Assembly (NCBI RefSeq): GCF_028826155.1
Contig: NZ_JAQGPN010000001.1
Coordinates: 806,001 to 870,000 of the forward strand
Direction: 5' to 3'
DNA: 64,000 nt
Source of the DNA: Mesorhizobium shangrilense
Lineage (GTDB): Bacteria > Pseudomonadota > Alphaproteobacteria > Rhizobiales > Rhizobiaceae
Shown here: piece after piece, positions 45,595 to 57,544 of the stretch
How the letters are laid out: each line of letters starts with the position of its first letter
Numbering within the stretch: the first letter of the stretch is position 1
Made by a program: the position numbers and the translations under genes
The notes under the pieces: model-generated
What the model saw: the letters and a program-made list of their open reading frames with translations, nothing else
Database searches by the model: none
What the model was told of the DNA's origin: nothing

Positions 45595-45622
45595 TTGTGC
45601 TCTACCCCTGAGCTACACCCGC
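45548..45622 (-). tRNA. tRNA-Gly (GCC)
   Basis: 75 nt including an encoded CCA. The acceptor stem GCGGGTG pairs with CACCCGC, the D-arm reads TAGCTCAGGGGTAGAGCA, the anticodon loop CTTGCCAAG gives GCC (45588-45590), and the T-loop is TTCGAAT. It is intact and marks the right boundary of the genomic island; its 3' half is duplicated at 23376-23422. The outermost T-stem pair is G-U here. Confidence 0.97.
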
Positions 45623-45852
45623 TCGCGCGGCTCAACGCCGCAAGCCGCGCTTATATGGCCGAAGCCGTTGACGATTGCAACAGGGAAAAATCACCTTGTG
45701 CAAGGTGTGACATTCTGTGCTGAACAGCCGCCGCCAACCCGCGCGGAAGGCCCGGGCGGCAAGCCTTTGCGGCTTGCGGCGTGCGGCAATTCGGACTACG
45801 CGTGGCGGCAATTCCCCGAATTCCGCGACATGGCCTCTCGAAAAAAGATAAT

Positions 45853-46350
45853 ATGCCCGCCAGCCCAGACCAACTCTTCGACTATCTTCGCGGCCTCGGC
45901 ATCGAGACGACCACCGTCTCCCACGCGCCCCTTTTCACGGTCGCCGATTCGCAGGCGCTGCGCGGGGAGATCGCCGGCGGCCACACCAAGAACCTGTTCC
46001 TGAAGGATAAGAAGGACAATTATTTCCTTCTCACCATCGAAGAGGAGACGGCGGTCGACCTGAAGTCGATCCACTCCGTCATCGGCGCCGCGAGCCGCGT
46101 CTCCTTCGGCAAGCCGGAGGCGCTGCTGGAGCTGCTTGGCGTCACGCCCGGAGCGGTGACCCTGTTCGGCCTGCTCAACGACACCGACGCCAAGGTCCGG
46201 TTCTTCATCGACGAGCAGTTGCTCGAACATGACGTCGTCAACGCGCATCCGCTCGTCAACGACGCCACCACATCGATCCGGAGCAGCGACGTGCCGGCAT
46301 TCGTCGCGGCCACCGGACATGAGATGCAAGTCTTGAAAACTGGCAGCTGA
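45853..46350 (+). CDS. Ala-tRNA(Pro) editing protein, ProXp-ala/PrdX type
   Basis: The protein has 165 residues from ATG 45853; an upstream ATG at 45781 is rejected because conserved sequence begins at MPASPDQLFDYLRGLGI. Hallmarks are SHAPLFTVADSQALRGEIAGGHTKNLFLKDKKDNYFLLTIEEE, with the conserved Lys in TKNLFLKD, and GAVTLFGLLND. Free-standing INS-like domains of this type hydrolyse Ala-tRNA(Pro) mischarged by prolyl-tRNA synthetase. It begins the core-type genes to the right of the tRNA. Confidence 0.9.
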   Translation: MPASPDQLFDYLRGLGIETTTVSHAPLFTVADSQALRGEIAGGHTKNLFLKDKKDNYFLLTIEEETAVDLKSIHSVIGAASRVSFGKPEALLELLGVTPGAVTLFGLLNDTDAKVRFFIDEQLLEHDVVNAHPLVNDATTSIRSSDVPAFVAATGHEMQVLKTGS

Positions 46351-46425
46351 TTGCCACATGCTGCGTCGCGGCGACGGCCGAGCTCGGGCCGTGTGACGAA
46401 ACCCTGCAGGCGGAACCGAAGCAAA

Positions 46426-47394
46426 ATGGCCCCCGAAGACAATCCCTATCGCACCGCCGGCGGCGGCTACTCCACGAAACTCGACTTCGGCGGCGACGCC
46501 GCGCCGGCAAACGCCGCCGGCAACCTGATCAAGGACACGACAACGGCCGGCTTTGCCGCCGACGTCATCCAGGAATCGAAGCGGCAGCCTGTCCTCGTCG
46601 ACTTCTGGGCGCCCTGGTGCGGCCCCTGCAAGCAGCTGACGCCGGTCATCGAGAAGGCGGTCAACGCCGCCGGCGGCCGCGTAAAACTGGTCAAGATGAA
46701 CATCGACGACCATCCGGCTATCGCCGGTCAGCTGGGCATCCAGTCGATTCCGGCGGTCATCGCATTCAAGGACGGGCAGCCGGTGGACGGCTTCATGGGC
46801 GCCGTCCCCGAAACGCAGATCAATGCCTTCATCGACCGCATCGCCGGCAAGGGCGCGCCGGGCGGCCAGCTGGCCGATGCGCTTGCGGCAGCCGCCGAGG
46901 CAAAGCAGGCGGGCGACCTGCAGACCGCCGCCGACATTTACAGCGCCGTGCTGGAGCAGGCGCCCGACAATGTCGAGGCGATCGCCGCCCTGGCCGAGCT
47001 CCTGTTCGACGCGGGCGACACCGCGGCCGCCGAGGAGCTGCTCGGCGGCGCGCCCGACGACGCGAAGGCCCAGCAGGCACTGGCCGGCATCCGCTCGAAG
47101 ATCTCGCTGGCGGCAGAAGCCGCGAATGTCGACGACGACGCTGCGGCGATCGAGCGCCGGCTCGCCGAGAACCCGAAGGACCACGACGCGCGCTTCGACC
47201 TGGCGATGATCCAGAACGCGAAGGGCGAGCGGACGGCAGCCGCCGACAACCTGCTCGAGATCGTCAAGGCGGACCGCACCTGGCGCGACGACGGCGCGCG
47301 CGCGCAACTGCTTAAATTCTTCGAGGCATGGGGCATGGCCGACGATGCCACCCTGGCAGCGCGGCGCAAGCTTTCGTCGCTTCTGTTCTCCTGA
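46426..47394 (+). CDS. Thioredoxin-TPR co-chaperone, CnoX/YbbN-like
   Basis: The protein has 322 residues from ATG 46426. Residues ~35-140 are a thioredoxin fold with an intact active site WAPWCGPCK, unlike E. coli CnoX, which lacks it. Residues ~155-322 form TPR-like helical repeats (AAAEAKQAGDLQTAADIYSAVLEQ, PDNVEAIAALAELLFDAGD). Such proteins hold oxidised substrates and hand them to GroEL or DnaK. The next gene encodes a LON-domain protein, a common pairing in alphaproteobacteria. Confidence 0.93.
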   Translation: MAPEDNPYRTAGGGYSTKLDFGGDAAPANAAGNLIKDTTTAGFAADVIQESKRQPVLVDFWAPWCGPCKQLTPVIEKAVNAAGGRVKLVKMNIDDHPAIAGQLGIQSIPAVIAFKDGQPVDGFMGAVPETQINAFIDRIAGKGAPGGQLADALAAAAEAKQAGDLQTAADIYSAVLEQAPDNVEAIAALAELLFDAGDTAAAEELLGGAPDDAKAQQALAGIRSKISLAAEAANVDDDAAAIERRLAENPKDHDARFDLAMIQNAKGERTAAADNLLEIVKADRTWRDDGARAQLLKFFEAWGMADDATLAARRKLSSLLFS

Positions 47395-47512
47395 AATCGC
47401 TCGGGGTCTGGCTGCACCCGCCTATCGAAACGGTGCGGCCAGACCCTTGATCTTCACGAAGACGCTTGTGCATCCGCAAACGCGCCCCATCTTGTTGAGA
47501 TCGGAGGTGGAC

Positions 47513-48181
47513 GTGCAAGCTGGCAACGCATCCTACAGAACGATCCGCGATCTCCCGGACATGGTTCCGGTATTCCCGCTCTCAGGCGCGCTGCTGCTGC
47601 CCGGGGGGCGAATGCCGCTCAACATCTTCGAACCGCGCTACCTGCAGATGGTGGACGATTGCCTGCGGGGCCGGCGGCTGATCGGCATGATCCAGCCGCG
47701 GCTTGACGGGGCGCTGCGCGCCGACGGCGAGCCGGAGCTCTCCGAGGTCGGATGCCTTGGCCGCATCACCTCCTTCGCCGAAACGGGCGACGGGCGCTAC
47801 CTTATCTCGTTGCATGGTGTTTCCCGGTTCCGGATCAGGTCCGAGATCGCGATGCAGGAGCCCTATCGCACTGCGTCCATCCTGCATTTCGCGGCCGATC
47901 TCACCGAGGAAGCCGGTGGCGACATCGACCGCACCGGCTTGCTGAGGGCATTCCGCGCCTATCTGGACGCCAATCAGCTCGAGGCCGACTGGGGAAGCGT
48001 CAGCCGTGCGGAGAACGCCACGCTGGTCAATGCGCTGTCGATGATGGCGCCCTATGGCCCGGCGGAGAAGCAGGCGCTGCTGGAGGCGCCCGACCTGAAG
48101 GCACGGGCCGAGACGCTGATCGCGATCACCGAAATGGCGCTGGCGCGCGACTCTGAAATGCCCGGCGGCACGTTGCAATGA
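47513..48181 (+). CDS. LON substrate-binding (N-terminal) domain protein
   Basis: The protein has 222 residues from GTG 47513, directly preceded by GGAGGTGG; the upstream ATG at 47345 lies inside the previous gene and is rejected. It has the Lon N-domain pattern VPVFPLSGALLLPGGRMPLNIFEPRYLQMVDDCL, then GCLGRITSFAETGDGRYLISLHGVSRFRI. There is no AAA+ or protease part, so it is a stand-alone domain, function unknown, perhaps in substrate recognition. Likely co-transcribed with the CnoX gene. Confidence 0.9.
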   Translation: MQAGNASYRTIRDLPDMVPVFPLSGALLLPGGRMPLNIFEPRYLQMVDDCLRGRRLIGMIQPRLDGALRADGEPELSEVGCLGRITSFAETGDGRYLISLHGVSRFRIRSEIAMQEPYRTASILHFAADLTEEAGGDIDRTGLLRAFRAYLDANQLEADWGSVSRAENATLVNALSMMAPYGPAEKQALLEAPDLKARAETLIAITEMALARDSEMPGGTLQ

Positions 48182-48327
48182 TGGAGCGCAAGGTGGGAGC
48201 TTAGCCGGCGAGGGATGTCTTTCGACGGGGGATCTGCTAGAGCAGGATACGCTCAAGATCGAGCGGGAGCAGCGTCGCGGCGAGAGCGCCGGTGGCCGGA
48301 TGCTCGCCTTGGAACCGACGGCTGCAG

Positions 48328-48534
48328 ATGGACTCGTCCCACACCTCTCCGAAGATCGACGCCAAGTTCCTGGAGCTTCTCGCCTGCCCGCTGACCAAGG
48401 GTCCGCTGGTCTGGGATCCCGAGCGGTCGGAACTGGTGTCGCGGCTGGCCAAGCTCGCCTATCCGGTCCGGGACGGCATCCCCATCATGCTGCCTTCCGA
48501 GGCGCGCACGATCGATCCAGACGAGAAGAAGTAA
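48328..48534 (+). CDS. Trm112/YcaR-family small protein
   Basis: The protein has 68 residues from ATG 48328; an earlier in-frame ATG at 48292 adds unconserved residues. The pattern [17 protein letters not shown] and [16 protein letters not shown] is diagnostic of the Trm112-like family. Eukaryotic Trm112 activates methyltransferases; the role of bacterial members is unclear. Only the first Cys of the eukaryotic zinc ribbon remains. Confidence 0.9.
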   Translation: MDSSHTSPKIDAKFLELLACPLTKGPLVWDPERSELVSRLAKLAYPVRDGIPIMLPSEARTIDPDEKK

Positions 48535-48696
48535 GCGGGGCAACGCTCGAAGCGGGGAGGGCCTCGCGGGAAGCCCTTCGGGCCGTGGCTCGTGCGCCGC
48601 ACGAGCAGCGATCCCTTCCAGTACGGTAACCGCGAGCCTCCGGAAGACGCGCTCGTGTCGAGCGAGGGCAGCGGCGTTCCCCGATCCTCACGACGG

Positions 48697-52088
<3,392 letters not shown>

Positions 52089-52092
<4 letters not shown>

Positions 52093-53636
52093 GCGAACAG
52101 CCCGTGCATGAACCATCGCGCCGGACCGCCGGCCCGCGCCTGCGGCTGCTCGCGGAACAGCCAGTAGCGATGGCCCTTCTCGTCCTCGACCCTGAAATAG
52201 TCGCGGACAGGCGTGCCGTCCTCGTCCTTCCACCATTCGGGCGCGATCCGTTCCGGGCCCTCCCTGCGCACCGCGCTGTAGATGCTCCGCCGCCAGCGGA
52301 AGGTCAGGTCGGCCTCCGAGATCATCTCGATCGGATCCGGCTCGCGAAGCAGTCGGATCGGGCGCTCCGGAAAGGATGACGCCCCTGCCTGCGACGCGCT
52401 CCTGGCGAAGGCGTCGGCAAACGAGGTGAGCTCGACCGCACGCTCCGGGATGTGGCTCTCGACCGGCGTCGATCGCAGCAGTGCTTCCCTGCCCAGGCGC
52501 GCCCGGATGCGGTCGGCGAAGAATGCGGCGCCGTCCTCCTCTCCCACGGCGGCGCCTGCGAGGTCGGTCTGCACGGCTTCGAGCCGGGCGACGACCAGGG
52601 CCGAGAGCCGGACCAGGTCGAAGCCGCAACCGGCATCCACATCGTCCTGCAGGGCCGTCAGCCGCTCATGGAACAGCCTTCCGATGAGGGACGGATCGCG
52701 CAGCGGCCGCGAAGTCCCGACGGCGATCCGGCTGACCGCGCCGTCGACGCGGAAGAGCAGGAGCTGCAGCCGCTGGGCACCCTCGCCCCGCCGCTCGAGA
52801 TCGCTCCTGAGCGTGGCGGCGAGCAGCAAGAGCAGGGCCTCTATGTCCTCCATCAGGCCGATCGGCTCGGCGAGCTGGCGCTCGACGGACAGGGCCGGCA
52901 CCGGCAGCCGCGGCGAGATGGCCTCCTCGACGTTGCCCGTCGCCTGGTCGAGCCGCAGCGTCACGCTCTTGCCGAAGCGCCGGACGAGCGGCGCGCGCGG
53001 CGTCTTCATGACGGCGCCCGCCGTGCGCAGCCCGACGCTTTCGAGGCCGGCGCAGACGGCCGGTTCGAGCCGCAGCGAGGCGAGCGGCAGCGGCGCGATC
53101 AACTCGGCCTCCTCGCCGGGAGCCACGATCCGGCTGCCCGCATACCGCGCCGCCGCCCAGGCAGCCCCCGGCGTCGACGCCAGCCCGGCGCGCGCCTCGA
53201 AGCCCTGATGGAAGAGGCGCGTCAAGAGATCGTCGAGCAAGGCGCGCTCGCCGCCGAAGAGATGGGCGCAACCGGTGATGTCGAGGAGAAGGCCGTCAGC
53301 GCCGTCGAGGGCGACCAGCGGCGTGTAGCGGTCGCACCAGTCGGCAAGGCTCTCGAGCAGCCGGCGGTCGGCCTCGGGGTCGGCCTCCACCACCTCGATC
53401 GCGGGATGCATCGCGCGGGCCTCTGCGATGCCCATGCCGGGCTTCAGCCTGAGCGCGCTAGCCTGCGCGTCGAGGGACGCGATCCTCTGGGCGTTGTCCT
53501 CGCGGTGGCTGACCACCAGGGGCGGGGTGTCTTGCAGCACCCGGGAACGCCAGGAGCGGCCGAAGCGGTGGCGCAGGATCCGCTCTGTCGGGAGAAGCGG
53601 CAGCCACAGCGACAATATTCTTTGCGGCAAGGTCAT
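52089..53636 (-). CDS. imuB: Y-family polymerase-like protein ImuB
   Basis: The protein has 515 residues from ATG 53636 with GAGGAGAGA upstream. It resembles a Y-family polymerase ([48 protein letters not shown]) but the first catalytic acidic position reads LWLP, as in other ImuB proteins that are catalytically inactive and act as the hub binding the beta clamp and DnaE2. The C-terminal part ([39 protein letters not shown]) is ImuB-specific. Middle gene of the SOS cassette; its 5' end lies inside imuA. Confidence 0.95.
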
Positions 53637-54438
53637 GGTCTCTCTCCTCGAAGGCGCGGGTGTCGCGGTTCCATTCCAAGGTGAAAGGGCTCGGGACGGG
53701 GATTCGGCTCTTGTCGATGGCGACCCGGAAGGCAGGCGGGCCGATGGAGCCCTGCAGCGGGCCGGCAAGCGTGTGGCGCAGGCCGGAGGCGGCAGGAGCG
53801 ACCGAAAGCCGGACCGGAGCGGCGGTCGGCTCCGCGCTCGCCCCCTGGCGCAGCAGGAAGAGCGGGCATCCGGCGGCAAGCGCCCGGCGGTGCAGCCGCC
53901 GCGTCGCGGTGAGATCGAGGCCGCGGGGGTTGCCGCGGATCTCCAGCAGGATGGCCGCGAGCGAGCCGAGGCTCGCCGCCTCCTCTGCGATCCACAGCAC
54001 GTCGGCGAGTTTCTCGGCCTCGGCGATGAGGAGGCGGTCGGGCAGGATGCCGAACCGCTCGGCGAGCCCCGGCGCATAGGGCCGCCCGGCCTCCCGGAAG
54101 ATTTCCGAGGTGGCGATCCAGATCAGCGGAAGGCCGCAATGCCCTGCCGCCAGGCCGGCCAGCGCCAGGCCGAAGCCGGCCACCGCGCCCGAATCCCGGG
54201 TCACAGTCCCGTGCAGTTCGACCAGCCCGGCAGACGGAAGCCCGTCCAGCGCGGCGTCGAAACGGCCGGCGCCGGTCAGAACCCTCGGCTTCTCCGGCCT
54301 GCCCTGCCGGCGCAATACGATCGTTTCCTCGCCCGGCTTCGCAGGGGAAGCCAGGGGCTCCGGCAGGACGCCCTCGATCTTCGCGATTTTACGACGCAGG
54401 GTGCAAATGAGTTCCTGCGCCGCGGCGAGGTTCGCCAT
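53458..54438 (-). CDS. imuA: SOS mutagenesis accessory protein ImuA
   Basis: The protein has 326 residues from ATG 54438. It is a RecA/SulA-like protein: ALDGLPSAGLVELHGTVTRDSGAVAGFGLALAGL, LIWIATSEIFREAGRPYAPGLAERFGILPDRLLIAEAEK, LAAILLEIRGNPRGLDLTATRRLHRRALAAGCPLFLLRQGA. The last ~60 residues overlap the start of imuB in another frame by 179 bp, extending the usual ~260-residue protein with a Pro/Arg-rich tail. First gene of the imuA-imuB-dnaE2 operon and preceded by an SOS box 19 bp upstream. Confidence 0.92.
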   Translation of the reverse strand: MANLAAAQELICTLRRKIAKIEGVLPEPLASPAKPGEETIVLRRQGRPEKPRVLTGAGRFDAALDGLPSAGLVELHGTVTRDSGAVAGFGLALAGLAAGHCGLPLIWIATSEIFREAGRPYAPGLAERFGILPDRLLIAEAEKLADVLWIAEEAASLGSLAAILLEIRGNPRGLDLTATRRLHRRALAAGCPLFLLRQGASAEPTAAPVRLSVAPAASGLRHTLAGPLQGSIGPPAFRVAIDKSRIPVPSPFTLEWNRDTRAFEERDHDLAAKNIVAVAAASPDRADPAPPLRPLLAFPGAARHPAPGGQPPRGQRPEDRVPRRAG

Positions 54439-54456
54439 GACGTTCGCTTCCGCTAT

Positions 54457-54471
54457 GTTCCTGTTATGTTC
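54457..54471 (-). promoter_or_regulatory. LexA-binding SOS box upstream of imuA
   Basis: Read on the minus strand: GAAC-ATAACAG-GAAC, an exact match to the alphaproteobacterial direct-repeat SOS box GAAC-N7-GAAC. It lies 19-33 bp before the imuA start codon, where LexA would block transcription of the imuA-imuB-dnaE2 operon until DNA damage. Confidence 0.9.
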
Positions 54472-54613
54472 TTATGGATTCCAGAGGCCGGGCCAAGAGT
54501 CAAGCAGACTCGGAGAAGAATTTATTCCTGTTTCGACCCCGGCTCGCGCTGCATGTCCATCGGGGCTCGAAAGCGCCACACCGACAGGCTATATGCGCTC
54601 AAAAGGATAAAAC

Positions 54614-55036
54614 ATGGCCCGCATCTATCAGACCCGCGCCTGGCACGACCAGCTGTCGCCCTCGATCGAGGAGATGGAGTTCCTGGCGCTGGAGGCCTAC
54701 GCGCACCTGCCGGAGGAATTCCGCAAGCTCACCGGCGAGATCGTCATCCAGATGGCCGAGTTCCCGACCGACGAGATCATGGACGACCTGGCGCTGGAGA
54801 CGCCGTTCGACCTGCTCGGCCTGTTCGAGGGCCGCGGCATCGCCGAGCGCTGGACCCCCGCGACCGGCGAGGGGCCGAACCGCGTCACCCTCTACCGCCG
54901 CGCCATCCTCGACTACTGGGCCGAGAACGAGGAGACCCTGGGCGACATCGTCACCCACGTGCTGATCCACGAGATCGGCCACCACTTCGGCCTCTCCGAC
55001 GAGGACATGGAGCGCATCGAGGAAGCGGCGGAATAG
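54614..55036 (+). CDS. Minimal zincin-type metallopeptidase family protein
   Basis: The protein has 140 residues behind AAAGGATAA. It contains HEIGHHFGLSDEDM near the C-terminus, i.e. HExxHxxG with a following acidic residue, and an N-terminal helix-rich part (SPSIEEMEFLALEAYAHLPEEFRKL). This small DUF1025-type family is widespread in proteobacteria; substrates are unknown. It is divergent from imuA, so the 175-bp gap with the SOS box may influence it, though no second box is seen on its side. Confidence 0.88.
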   Translation: MARIYQTRAWHDQLSPSIEEMEFLALEAYAHLPEEFRKLTGEIVIQMAEFPTDEIMDDLALETPFDLLGLFEGRGIAERWTPATGEGPNRVTLYRRAILDYWAENEETLGDIVTHVLIHEIGHHFGLSDEDMERIEEAAE

Positions 55037-55094
55037 GATCCGCCGTATTGGGCGCTCCCTGGGAGCGCTCGCCTCTGGCCGTGCGCCCAGCGCG

Positions 55095-55301
55095 TCACTG
55101 CTCCGAGAGCTTCATCCCCGGCTCGTAGTCCTTGCCCTCAATGTCCTTCACCACGGCCTGCCCGCATCGCATCGCCTTCGCCTCGGCGTCGAAGCCATAG
55201 GTCGGCGAGCCGAACAGGTGCCAGCCCTGGTTCAGCGCCGCGGTCACCTTGTGGCAGAAGGTGGCGTCGTCCGGGCCGGTCAGGAAGCGGTAGAGTTTCA
55301 T
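55095..55301 (-). CDS. DUF1737-family small protein
   Basis: The protein has 68 residues from ATG 55301 with AAAGG upstream; an earlier ATG at 55484 would add unconserved sequence. It begins KLYRFLTGPDDATFCHKVTAALNQGWHLFGSPTYGFD, the typical DUF1737 pattern (long aromatic N-terminus, GW.L.GSP). Function unknown. Single-gene unit. Confidence 0.85.
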   Translation of the reverse strand: MKLYRFLTGPDDATFCHKVTAALNQGWHLFGSPTYGFDAEAKAMRCGQAVVKDIEGKDYEPGMKLSEQ

Positions 55302-55636
55302 CGGAAAGAGCCTTTGCGGGATGCGACCGCCTGCAAAGACGATCGAACGAAGGCTAGCGAAAAGCGCGGCGGAGAGCCAGCGGGCAAGGGCCGCGGAGGC
55401 GGGACCAATTGAAGCGGCCCTCGCGCCCAGGCCTGCAAGGGCTTTCGCTGGCGCGCCGGGTTGGCTCCCAATTGGCATCTGCAATGGCCCCGCCGGCTAT
55501 GCTATTGTGGCTCAAGCCTCCTCGGGTATGGCACGCCACTCCGAGCTTGATGGGCGAGATGCGATCATGACCGCATCTCAGTGCAAGCAGTCTGATCGGC
55601 CTTACGGATAGCTTGATGCCGGAGGACGCGGCAAGA
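55302..55636. other. Intergenic region, no gene seen
   Basis: 335 bp between the DUF1737 gene and the sugar ABC operon. It should hold divergent promoters. No coding frame with family resemblance, tRNA or clear regulatory palindrome was seen. Confidence 0.5.
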
Positions 55637-56422
55637 ATGAGCTTGGTCGAACACGCGCCAGACGCGGACTACCGGCACATCGTGCGGCTCGAGGGCGTTC
55701 AGAAATTCTTCGGCGCGATCCAGGCGCTCCGCGACATCGACTTCTTCGTCGGCAGGAACGAGACCGTCGGGCTGATCGGCGACAACGGCGCCGGGAAATC
55801 CACCCTGATCAAGGTGCTGACCGGCGTTCTGACGCCCACCGCAGGGCGCATCTTCGTGCGCGACCGGGAGATCGACCTCTCCGACTATTCCGTGCGCATG
55901 GCGCACGACCTGTCGATCGAGACCGTCTACCAGGACAAGTCGCTGGCAGAGAAGCAGCCGCTATGGCGGAACTTCTTCGTCGGACGCCAGATTACGAACC
56001 GCTTCGGCTTCATCGACATCCGCCGCGAGAAGGAGATCGCAGAGCAGATCCTGAAGCACGCCATCGGCTTTCGTGGCGTCGGCATCACCGTCGAATCCAC
56101 CGTCGCCAACCTCTCCGGCGGCGAACGGCAAGGCATCGCCATCGGCCGGGCCATGCACTACAACGCCGACCTCATCGTGCTCGATGAACCGACTGCGGCA
56201 CTGGCCGTCGCCGAAGTGCGCAAGGTTCTCGATTTCGTGCGGCGCATCAAATCATCCGGCCGCGCCTGCATCTATATCGAGCACAATCTCGCCCATGTTC
56301 ACGAAGTGGCCGATCGGCTGGTGATCCTGGATCGCGGCGCGATCGTCGCCCAGATCGAGCCCAAGGACATGTCGGTCATGGAACTGACCGAGTTCCTGAT
56401 CCAACTGCAGCACAAGGCGTGA
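55637..56422 (+). CDS. Sugar ABC transporter ATPase (single-domain RbsA/FrcA type)
   Basis: The protein has 261 residues from ATG 55637 with GGAGGA ten bases upstream; earlier TTG/ATG codons at 55613-55616 lie before that site. Walker A GDNGAGKSTL, signature LSGGERQGIAIGRAM and Walker B LIVLDEPTAALAV are present, with the sugar-family opening VRLEGVQKFFGAIQALRDIDF. It is one nucleotide-binding domain, where RbsA has two, as in FrcA-type rhizobial sugar systems. First gene of the operon. Confidence 0.93.
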   Translation: MSLVEHAPDADYRHIVRLEGVQKFFGAIQALRDIDFFVGRNETVGLIGDNGAGKSTLIKVLTGVLTPTAGRIFVRDREIDLSDYSVRMAHDLSIETVYQDKSLAEKQPLWRNFFVGRQITNRFGFIDIRREKEIAEQILKHAIGFRGVGITVESTVANLSGGERQGIAIGRAMHYNADLIVLDEPTAALAVAEVRKVLDFVRRIKSSGRACIYIEHNLAHVHEVADRLVILDRGAIVAQIEPKDMSVMELTEFLIQLQHKA

Positions 56423-57489
56423 GCGAAGCCATGGCCGCACCGCAGGCACCCCGGTCCCGGTTCCAGCGCTTCGAAGGCCTGCCGATCATTCTCGTCTTTG
56501 CGCTGCTCCTGGCGCTCTTCATGTACACGGCGCCGCAGGTTTTCCTCCAACCGTTCATCTACACGACGTTCCTGTCGACGCTTCCGCCGCTGATACTTCT
56601 GGCGGTCGGGCTCACCTTCGTGATCGGGGCCGGCGAGATCGATCTTTCCTTTCCCGCGGTCATCGCCTTTTCGGGGTTCGTCTTCGCGGTGCTTTTCAAG
56701 GAATATGACCTCGGCTGGCTGTCCGTCGTCATAGCCTTCGCCTCGGGACTGCTCGTCGGACTGCTGAACGGCGTTTTGGTGGCAAAGATCGGGGTCCCGT
56801 CCTTCATGGCGACGCTCGCGACCCAGTTCCTCTGGGCGGGCATGGCGACGGTGCTTTCGGGCGGCAAGTCCTATGCGTTGCGTGGCGCGGATGCGAGCCC
56901 GGTGTGGCAGTGGATCGTCGGACGCCCATTCGCCGGTTCGCAGACCGTCTGGATCGCGCAGTTGCCGATCCAGTCTTTCTGGACGGCGTGTATCGTCGTC
57001 ATGCTGTGGTTTGTGCTCAACCGCCACCGGTTCGGCGAGCACGCCCTTTTCATCGGCGACTCCAATGCCGTGTCGCGCGTGGTCGGCATCGACGTCGAAC
57101 GCGAGAAGATCAGGATCTTCATGCTGATGGGCGGGCTTGCGGCGATCGCGGCGATCATGCTGACGCTCGAGAACAAGAACTATTTTGGCAATCAGGGGCA
57201 GGGATACCTTCTGACGGCCATCGCCTCGGTGCTGATTGGCGGAACATCGATCTTCGGCGGTCGGGCGACCATCGTCGGAACGATCTTCGGCTGCTTCATC
57301 ATCGGCATGATCGAGGCGGGACTGGTCGCCTCAGGGCTGACCGGGGCGTGGGTCCGGACGGTCCAGGGGCTGATCTTCCTCATCGCGATCATCTTCTATC
57401 TCTACGTCGACGAGCCGCATCGGCGCAGCGCCTTCTTCGCCCGGATGCGGCCGTCCAAGGCTTTCAGCCGCGTGCGGGCGGCGGAATGA
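56419..57489 (+). CDS. Sugar ABC transporter permease (RbsC/FrcC type)
   Basis: The protein has 356 residues if GTG 56419 is used, which forms a GTGA overlap with the ATPase stop; ATG 56431 is the alternative. It has about ten hydrophobic segments and the family blocks LLAVGLTFVIGAGEIDLSFPAVIAFSG, NGVLVAKIGVPSFMATLATQFLWAG, GDSNAVSRVVGIDVEREKI and LTAIASVLIGGTSIFGGRATIVGT, as in RbsC-type permeases. It is the membrane channel for the binding protein encoded next. Confidence 0.93.
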   Translation: MSEAMAAPQAPRSRFQRFEGLPIILVFALLLALFMYTAPQVFLQPFIYTTFLSTLPPLILLAVGLTFVIGAGEIDLSFPAVIAFSGFVFAVLFKEYDLGWLSVVIAFASGLLVGLLNGVLVAKIGVPSFMATLATQFLWAGMATVLSGGKSYALRGADASPVWQWIVGRPFAGSQTVWIAQLPIQSFWTACIVVMLWFVLNRHRFGEHALFIGDSNAVSRVVGIDVEREKIRIFMLMGGLAAIAAIMLTLENKNYFGNQGQGYLLTAIASVLIGGTSIFGGRATIVGTIFGCFIIGMIEAGLVASGLTGAWVRTVQGLIFLIAIIFYLYVDEPHRRSAFFARMRPSKAFSRVRAAE

Positions 57490-57544
57490 CGGGCAGGAGG
57501 GCAATTGAAGCAAACCGCACCAGCCGGAGTAAGGGAGGAAGCAC

